Shown here in pieces: positions 57,246-64,000 of a DNA stretch of 64,000 nt. Within the stretch, counting starts at the first letter, position 1. Each line of letters starts with the position of its first letter. The stretch lies in NCBI GenBank assembly GCA_036365515.1, contig CM070874.1:212530297-212594296 (forward strand), given 5' to 3'. The stretch is from Torymus aiolomorphi. Its lineage: Eukaryota > Arthropoda > Insecta > Hymenoptera > Torymidae. Both the position numbers and the translations under genes were made by a program. Below the pieces are notes generated by a model. The model was given only the letters and a program-made list of their open reading frames with translations. It did no database searches and was not told where the DNA came from.

Positions 57246-57415
57246 ACCAAGGGCTAAGTGGGTTTTTTGACCTCGTGTAGTTGCAGTACTCGTCTTCGGT
57301 TCGCAAACGCACTCGCCTTCGGCTCGTGCTAGCTCACCTTCGCCTCGTACTGCAACCCCACACTCGGTCTAAAAAAAACCCACTTTACGCCCTTGGCACA
57401 CAATATACTATTAAA
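57246..57415. mobile_element. Foldback element with CCTTCGGCTCG core
   Basis: Arms 'aagggctaagtgggttttt' and near complement 'aaaacccactttacgccctt' enclose 'ctcgtgtagttgcagtac' and complement, with 'cgccttcggctcg' in the centre. It resembles the foldback families at 30.8 and 33.7 kb in its core only. Confidence 0.65.
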
Positions 57416-58234
57416 TTATTCTCTGACAGCGTAAGATTGTGCGTCAACTTCGTTTTTCCGCCATGCAACTTTCGTTTTTCCATATAAAGCATAACAAGAG
57501 ATCCGCGACAGGCGACCGCGTGGATATGTCTCATATACAGAATATTATTTTTTTTATCACTAATTTTCATAAAACTTGAGTGCACGCACAATCTTTAGAT
57601 ACTTATTTGTGATACCCTAAAGTTTGAAGTAATTTTAACAATTAATGAGAAATTTGAAAAATCAGAACGTCGGCAAAGTAGGAGGTTGTGTCGGTATAAG
57701 GCATCCCCTTATTATAATCTACTACTCTAAATGTAAAAGTTTATACTACTTTTATACTACTCTAAATGTAAAAATTTCATTTAAAAAATTCAAACATAAA
57801 TTTTGTGCGCCTTCTTCTTATCGACCAATCAAAATCAATCCTTTAGATGCTTCAACATGGCCGCTCATCACTTTTTTAAGAAGGATTATTTACCACTCGA
57901 GTCGAAGGCGAGGGTGACAAATATGCGATCTGAGGAATTTTTTACTTACTTCCGTGGTGCATATACTAATTTTGTCCACGAGGAGTGTAAAATACGCAGG
58001 GTGTTTTGCGCCCACAGGGCGTACAGTAACCACACAGATGATGACGCCGCCTACCGACGACGACGCGAGCACGCGAGCGGCGACCGGCGAGCATCGCTTG
58101 TAGCGCATAATGCGCATGTGCAGAGCATCTCTGTAGACACACACGCACGAAACATCTATTTTATTTTTAATGTTTATGACTCTGTAGCAATGCTGCACAT
58201 TACCCGTATGGTACAATAATCTATTTTTTTTTGC
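57416..58234. other. Intergenic, no supported gene
   Basis: Overlapping frames at 57803-58219 on both strands contain a GC-rich patch but show no domain or splice structure. Confidence 0.4.
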
Positions 58235-58482
58235 GAATTATGCAAAACGAAGAGTTCATTGCCCTAAGTTTTATAATGCTCTACCTTCCTGCAAAGTTTC
58301 AAGTCAAAATATCTATTAGTTTTTGCGTAAACTTTGACAAAAATTTTGACATTCACTCAACACCACCTCGAAATTTTTGTCAAAGTTTACGCAAAAACTA
58401 ATGGATATTTTGACTTGAAACTTGGCAGGAGGGTAGAGCATGACAGAACTTAGGGCAATGAACTCTTCGTTTTGCATAATTC
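58235..58482. mobile_element. Foldback MITE, ~115-bp arms
   Basis: 'gaattatgcaaaacgaagag' to about 58352 pairs with about 58370-58482 at high identity, with a short centre. Its right end is followed, after about 120 bp, by the gag remnant. Confidence 0.88.
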
Positions 58483-58599
58483 AGTTTATTTCTTTTTTTA
58501 TAAAGTGAAAACCGCGGAACCGACTCGGTCGGTAAAAATTGAGTACGGCATCCCCTTAACTGCAGCACGCAATGAACTCAGCGGTTCAATCAAGCACCA

Positions 58600-60155
58600 G
58601 AGTTTCACCGGTATTCCTTAATTATGGCAGGCAGCCACTCCCGGCAGCCATGCTGATTAGATTGAACGGCAATTGCTGAAAGATATGGACCCGGACGACA
58701 AGTGGGCGGTGGCGGTAGCCAAGGCACCGAAGGTCCCTAAGAGAACTCCGGAGACATCCGGAAAAGCCACCATCGACGGCTCGGGGCCCGTACCGCTCTC
58801 ACCGAACCGCAGAAGGAAGCGGCCAGCTGGAGGTAAGGCAGAGCTCCCACCGGCAGCATTAGCGGACATCGTAGCCATGGGCGAAGGTAGGGACAAGAGG
58901 GGGAGTGGGGCGAGACGCTCAATCAGGAGGCGGGGTAGGAGTTGCACCGGTGGTTGCTCCAGACGGGGACTCCCCGGCTACGCCGCTTCCGCCATATGAC
59001 CGAGAGCGCTGCGCTCCATCCCCGCCATCGCCCTTGATCAACGCGGGGCTCGAGATAACTCCAGGACGTGGAAGAGGGGTGCGGCACCACGTCCTGGACC
59101 AGAGCGATTGCGAGCGGCGGTTTAAGACCCTCCTCTTTTCAGAAATCGAGACCTTTACTGACGAAGGCAGAGAATGGGATGAGGATGAGCCCTCTCCGGG
59201 GCCGCTCCAGGTGGTGGCAGTCTGGCCACAGGGAAGGGGACGCCATCAACGATTCAACCCTCGGCGAGTAGAGAGTTAGGACAAGGAATCGCCAGAACCC
59301 TATCCGAGTGGCAGACCCCCTACCCCCCACATCGAGGAACCAGCCGAAGGGCGAGTCGAGGAGCCGACAGAGGAGCCGGCCGGGGAAGAGAAGGCCGCGT
59401 CTCTTACGACCATTAAGATGGATTCTGAGCCATCCTCTCTCGAGAAGGGATCTTCGACAGAAGCGACCGGCGCTCCGGGAACCTCTATCAGAGGGAGGTC
59501 GATATTCAGCCGGCTGAAACAGCCACTTACCATCCAGCGACCCTCCCCGAATCGTTCCCCGACGTCCGCTCCCGACGTCCGCTCCTGTCCGACTCGGGGG
59601 ATACTGTTCAGAGGTCTCCGCCCCGTCCCGTTGGACTCACTGGATCCCCCCCCGCCCCCTACGGTTTGTGCTTTAATTGCAGATGGGCCGGGAACAAGCG
59701 AGCAAACTGCCGCGAAACGCCCAGCCTGTTCTGCTGTAATCGCGGCCGGAGGGGCACGACCCTCCGTGAGTGTCCTTGGTGCGGGGAGGATAATCACGAG
59801 TTCCTCCACGAGCGGAAAGGAGTGGTAAGCCACGGCGACCGTGAGCGGTCTGTCCCCCAGCCACCGGCGATGAGACTACCGCGCAAGGACGTCCAGGAGC
59901 CGCCGTCGACGCCAGCCTCGACGAGGCTACGGAGCCGGTGGGAGGCTAGGGAACCCAACACCAAACAACCCCCAACGGAGGAAGCCAACGCCAAGCCCTC
60001 GGCAGAGCTAACGAACGCCGTCGGAGAGAGACCCACCTCGTCCACCCCGTCGCAGCCAACTCTCCTGGAGTACTTCTCCTCCATCCAGCACTTCCGGGGG
60101 ACCTCCAGGAGAAGTTGCTGCGGGCATTCCTGGCCCAATAACTTGACGTGAGTAT
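58600..60155 (+). pseudogene. gag remnant of a GC-rich LTR element
   Basis: The coding signal jumps between frames (58673-58999, 58905-59279, 59418-59828 and 59666-60151), so the gene is broken by several indels. The recognisable part is the C-terminal Cys-rich domain starting at about 59665: 'CFNCRWAGNKRANC' followed by 'LFCCNRGRRGTT' and 'CPWCGEDNH', a double zinc-knuckle-like arrangement as in insect retrotransposon gag proteins. Upstream is Pro/Glu/Arg-rich linker. No protease, RT or integrase follows. The region runs straight to a polypurine tract and LTR, so pol is missing, either by deletion or because the family is non-autonomous. Confidence 0.65.
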
Positions 60156-60235
60156 ACCCATGCATAACTACCAAGATACTCGTAGGAGTGACCAGGGGTC
60201 GAGTAAGTCCCGATTATGGGATAATTGACGTCTTA

Positions 60236-60248
60236 GTGGGGGAGTATT
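60236..60248 (+). other. Polypurine tract of the gag-only element
   Basis: 'gtgggggagtatt' directly before TGTGACAG, the usual layout before a gypsy 3' LTR. Confidence 0.6.
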
Positions 60249-60800
60249 GTGACAGAGCCACATGCAGCCGCCTCCCAGGCGTTAACTGGGAGCACGAGCA
60301 CATGGCCAGCGTACGCCGCCATGTTGCTCTAGCTCGCGCCGAGGACGCCGAGCGGACGGCGTACGCACTCGCGCACACACGAACTGCACAAACCGAGTCG
60401 CGTGGCCGACGAGAGGGCGCCACGTAGACTCGACGGGGGTGAGAGAGAGAGTAAGTAGTGCGGGGGGGTCGAGCGACGTAGGGAGCGGCACCGGCAGAGA
60501 GTGCGAGGAGAGCGCGATGCGAACAGCAGTACAGCCGACGAGGACTGACGCCGCGCACCGGCGCGCGCGCATGGACGATAGTGGGGCGCGAGGTAGAAAG
60601 TGCGAGGAGAGCGCGATGCGAACAGTAGAACGGCCGGCGTGAACTGACGCCACCACCGGCACGCGCGCATAGACGAGAGTGAGGCGCGAGGCGGAGAGAG
60701 TAGGAGAGCGCAGCTATTGTCGTGAGTGCACAGCTTACCGAGGTAAGCGGGCGAGAGCCCAGAGAAGAGGGACGGAAGACTAGGCAAGAGAGCGCGTTAC
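60249..60800 (+). repeat. Putative 3' LTR with internal ~105-bp tandem repeat
   Basis: Starts TGTGACAGAGCC and probably ends GCGCGTTACA. Inside, 'gtgcgaggagagcgcgatgc' occurs at about 60498 and 60600 as part of two diverged ~105-bp units. No matching 5' LTR is visible upstream. Open frames on both strands here are repeat readings. Confidence 0.55.
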
Positions 60801-61110
60801 ATCATATAATAAATATAATTTTGTGTATTTTAAAAAAAGATTCATGTTGATCGGTGCAGTTTTGGACTGCGACAGAATTTCGATCGTTTCTGCCCACTGT
60901 GCATCGTTACAGGTTGGATGTCCGACAGAGACTGGCGATCATCGATGCGAAGTGCAGTAAGAGAGTATAAAGAGAGTATATGTATAAAGTATATATGAAA
61001 AGTATATATTGCATCTTCATTGTCTTCTGGCTTCTCTTTGCCCATGCAGATTCTATTCGGAGCGATATGGAGGCTGGCTGGCCGATGCGTCTAAGTACCT
61101 ATATGGTGAC
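60801..61110. other. Spacer between two retroelements
   Basis: This AT-rich sequence may contain the start of the errantivirus-like 3' LTR, since env ends at 61111 on the minus strand. I could not define LTR ends. Confidence 0.35.
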
Positions 61111-62463
61111 TCATATAACTTCTCCATGGCCAAGTTCAATGACGTCCTCGTCTTTGATGTCCTTATCTTTGGACTTTTTGGTAAGTTGCGGACGTTGTTT
61201 CTTGACTTTTATTTTGTATATTAAGTAAACCGAAGTAATCGTTATGAACAGCAATACTAATATAACTGAACTTGTAGACATGATGAATTCAGTTTTAATT
61301 TGAGTAGAAATTGGCATACTCAGTGTAGGTAATGTAAAAGTTCTCAAAGGCTCAAAATTTAACTGGTGTTCTTTGATAATTAAAGGTGAAATTTAATTAG
61401 ATTGTTCCATTTCACCAAGATTTTCGTCAAATCGATATCCCTGTATTTGTACATTATTTCCTTGTATTTCATATGTTCCTCGGATCATCATTTGATCATT
61501 ATCATGAGTAATCTTGATAGCATAATTACTTGATATTAACGTTAAATTTTCAGATAATATGTATGTCAGTATTAAAGGTGGACTAATTGAAATGATAATC
61601 AGTTTGACTTTTTCCGTTATAATTTGTTGACATAAAAAATTGTTTTCATACATCTGTCGGCACTTATTAGCAAATATTTTTATAGATGACCCGGTCAAAC
61701 TCCATGGCGTGGTGATAACTTGTGTCTGATTGTTGTAATTGATTATAGCAAGTCTTCGATGGAGTGAAAATTCGATAGGATTAAGGATAGGGATCTTGAT
61801 GGTGTATACAATAAAATTTTGTGTGAATGCAATTGATCCCTGAGCAAAGCAAAAATCTAGCAAATCATGGTAGTGTAATATTAACTTTTTCTGAGAGTAG
61901 ATTGCCAATAAATGTACACGTATATCCGATATTTGGTCATATGTTAACAATTCTAAGTCGAATATTTGTTCTTTGAAAATAAATGATCTTTTAATCTTAT
62001 TAATTAATCCGAGAAAATGTTGCCCCTGGCTTATGAGGGTCATGATCGCTTCAAATAGATTTGATTGCAAAGTTTGGTCATTTACAGTTTTCCACGTGTC
62101 TTTTAAATTTTTATTTATTATATTCGTGTTGTTATTTATTTGTTTACTTATCATATTTATTATGTTTATTGACTTATTTAAAGTAAATATATTTTACTGT
62201 TGTTGATTTTGTAGAGAATTTAAGTAGTTGTTTATCTATTCTAAATCATTTGCATCTGCGTTCCCAAAAATCTATTTTATAGCTGTGCCTAATCCGTTTA
62301 TTAACCCTCTCTTCGTTCTTATGTTTGATGGCATTATTATTGGTAGATTCTGGTGTATTTCATTACATAGAATTTCGGCTTGTTTTAATAAACTTGATTC
62401 TCTTAATTCTCCATGGTTAGATAATATTGTATAGCTAGCTGTTATATGTTTAAAAGTTTTCAA
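61111..62463 (-). pseudogene. env: env remnant, baculovirus-F/errantivirus type
   Basis: Three frames together represent one env. 62272-62463 holds the furin-type cleavage motif 'RTKRG' followed by the fusion-peptide start 'LINGLG', the hallmark of errantivirus/baculovirus F proteins. 61393-62154 holds the heptad-like 'IIKNKQIN'-type ectodomain region and the later Cys-bearing part. 61111-61347 holds the membrane anchor ('SSVILVLLFITITSVYLIY') and a Lys-rich tail. Frame changes at about 62155-62270 and 61350-61390 break it. It is unrelated in sequence to the env of the 35-47 kb element. Confidence 0.8.
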
Positions 62464-62874
62464 AAGCGTAGTAACATCGATGTTGAAATGTAGGTAATGA
62501 TAACTTCCAACTATTGTCCCAGTTCCTTATTGGTAATCATAATGCGTCTTATTTTGGTTGATTTCGCTACTCTCCGCGAGCAGAGCTATGATCAAAATTA
62601 GTGCATTTTTCATTGTCCTGCAAAGAAGAAGTTTTTCTTATTCTTTTGGCACTTCGTAAATTATGTCGGCGTTCTTGACCATGAATATAGCAACCTAACG
62701 ATGGGCCTTGTTGTGTCTCTACAAGTAATTTTTGATATCATGGTGCGGTTTTGTCGCGTTGTTGTTGATGGGTTTTCATGTAAATTTCTTTATTTTCTAA
62801 CGATTTGTCAGGACTATTGGTAACTTTTTTTGCTCTTTTTGGTTTCTATATAGCGTGTCATATAAAGGTAAAAT
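62464..62874. other. Decayed interval between integrase and env
   Basis: The 5' part of env, including any signal peptide, should fall here. I see no intact frame. An ATG-led hydrophobic stretch near 62610 on the minus strand may be its remains. Confidence 0.4.
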
Positions 62875-63782
62875 TTAATTTTTTCTGATTTCATTATATC
62901 TTTCTATGGTATCGGCATCGGGCTCGATAATGTGTTTCGGTAGTTCGTCATAAGGTCCATATAACAGTGTAAAAGGCATATAGTTAGTTGTAGAGTGTAT
63001 ACTCTGATTGTATATTAAGAGAGCGGTGATCATAAGATTTTTCACTGTTTCTTTTGGATTTTGATTGGATAAAATACTTAATTTTTCCTTTAGGGTTGAA
63101 TGTAGTCTTTCTATGGGTCCATTCGATGTATGTCTGTTTATCGTTGTTTGATGATATTGAATTTTATGTATGCGGCAAAACTCCTTAAATACTGTTGAGT
63201 TGAATTCACTTCCGTTGTCTGCCGTAATTTTATCCGGAAAGTTATGGTGTGAGGCAAAATGTCTCAATTTGTGTATCACGGTCGTGGCATTTCCATCTGG
63301 TAGATAATAGGCTTGAGCATATTTGGAAAAAATATCTATAATTGTTAAAAATGTATCTTTGTTGAAATGAAATACGTCCATGTGTATATGTTCGCGCGGT
63401 CTTCTAGCTACAATAGGGCCGTATGTTTCTGTTTCATATGGGTTTCTCTCATACTTATGCTCTAGGCATATCTCACATTGATTTATAAAATTTTGAATAA
63501 GTCGATCCATATTAGGTGCAATAACGTCTCTCGAATATCGATATGATTTTGATTATGATATGTCTCGAGTTCTTTTATGAAATTATTTTTATCAATCGTA
63601 GGTGTATCTGTGGTTGTTTTGATTAGTTTTAATTTTTCATTGAAATGACCCTTCAATATTCTATACGTAATTCTTTCCAATTCTTCGGTCGTAAAGTAGA
63701 TACCATATTGCTTATCGGGTTTAATATTTTCCTTGAAAAACTTAAGTAAATGTGTTTCTGCGTTTGATGTATTCATTTTCAC
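62875..63782 (-). pseudogene. pol: Integrase part of an errantivirus-like pol
   Basis: 63483-63782 carries the start of the integrase zinc finger (His residues in '[15 protein letters not shown]'). 62875-63510 continues in another frame with its Cys pair ('CEICLEHK'). The catalytic core follows: Asp in 'HMDVFHF', Asp in 'ADNGSEF', Glu in 'GPIERLHS'. A frameshift near 63500 splits the domain. Gene order (integrase then F-type env, minus strand) and motifs fit the errantivirus branch of Ty3/gypsy. Confidence 0.82.
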
Positions 63783-63815
63783 CGTGTATTGTACTTTAAG
63801 TTTATCTTTGTTTAC

Positions 63816-64000
63816 TTATAAGTTGTAATCATTTCCTCCTTTTATGATAATGCTGTAATTAAAAGCGTGGATATTTTTGTTTGTTATAGGTAGTGAAAAA
63901 GTCGGATTTTCATCAGCTGTGTGGACTGTTGCCATGTCGTCGTCAAATATTTCGTCCATTTCTTCGGGTGTGACAGGTGCATCGTCAGGTGTTTGAGGCA
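63816..64000 (-). pseudogene. pol: pol fragment at the window edge
   Basis: A frame open from the window edge to a stop at 63816, with the acidic stretch 'EEMDEIFDDDMATVHTA'. This resembles the linker between RNase H and integrase in errantivirus pol. It is separated from the integrase frame by a stop, so pol is broken here too. The rest lies outside the window. Confidence 0.55.

Noticed and set aside
60214..60787. Minus-strand frames of 114-152 codons
   Set aside because: They lie in a GC-rich LTR with internal tandem repeats and have no recognisable domain.

Overview
This window is repeat-dominated insect DNA, most likely Hymenoptera and possibly an ant. The support is an AT-rich background, many foldback elements with 'gccttcggctcg' cores, a Mutator/YqaJ/Ulp1 DNA transposon, two env-bearing Ty3/gypsy elements and one spliced gene. 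The taxon is an inference; no barcode gene is present. Only one ordinary host gene is visible, a seven-exon gene at about 52.7-55.6 kb.

Layout. At 0.3-1.4 kb and 17.7-19.5 kb the same two repeat families (a ~286-bp tandem repeat and a CAG/CGG-rich segment) lie on both sides of a 15.8-kb satellite (1393-17181). The satellite has ~314.5-bp monomers in ~50 copies, with higher-order 8-, 9- and 10-mer periodicity. 18.8-20.3 kb is a cluster of nested foldback MITEs. 21.2-21.5 kb is a decayed Mutator-like transposase. 24.0-25.5 kb is a four-copy tandem repeat beside a larger Mutator-like element on the minus strand (25.6-29.6 kb). That element encodes transposase, YqaJ exonuclease and Ulp1-type protease segments, and is broken by an apparently perfect 440-bp tandem duplication and by frameshifts.

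31.4-32.5 kb is the most unusual locus. A ~354-bp unit is present as two full direct copies, one partial copy and one inverted copy. Each of the two full copies and the inverted copy carries a complete 65-nt hammerhead ribozyme consensus. The whole block is flanked by a 13-bp direct repeat and sits in a repeat whose uninterrupted relative lies 0.3 kb away. This looks like a retrozyme-type RNA inserted by a LINE-like mechanism. 33.4-34.7 kb is a 1.3-kb near-perfect palindrome.

35073-47754 is a complete, young Ty3/gypsy element on the minus strand: 1.9-kb LTRs that differ by about 12 substitutions, CCAT target duplication, gag, a 1708-codon pol, and an env resembling Jingchuvirales (chuvirus) glycoproteins that is broken by one frameshift. 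It inserted into one arm of a foldback element. 47.8-52.4 kb is non-coding with several inverted repeats. After the host gene come more foldback repeats (55.8-58.5 kb), a gag-only LTR-element remnant with its 3' LTR (58.6-60.8 kb), and the 3' half of an errantivirus-like element on the minus strand (61.1-64.0 kb) with a baculovirus-F-type env. The window therefore holds two retroelements with env genes of different viral origin.

All family assignments were made by reading motifs; no database search was run.
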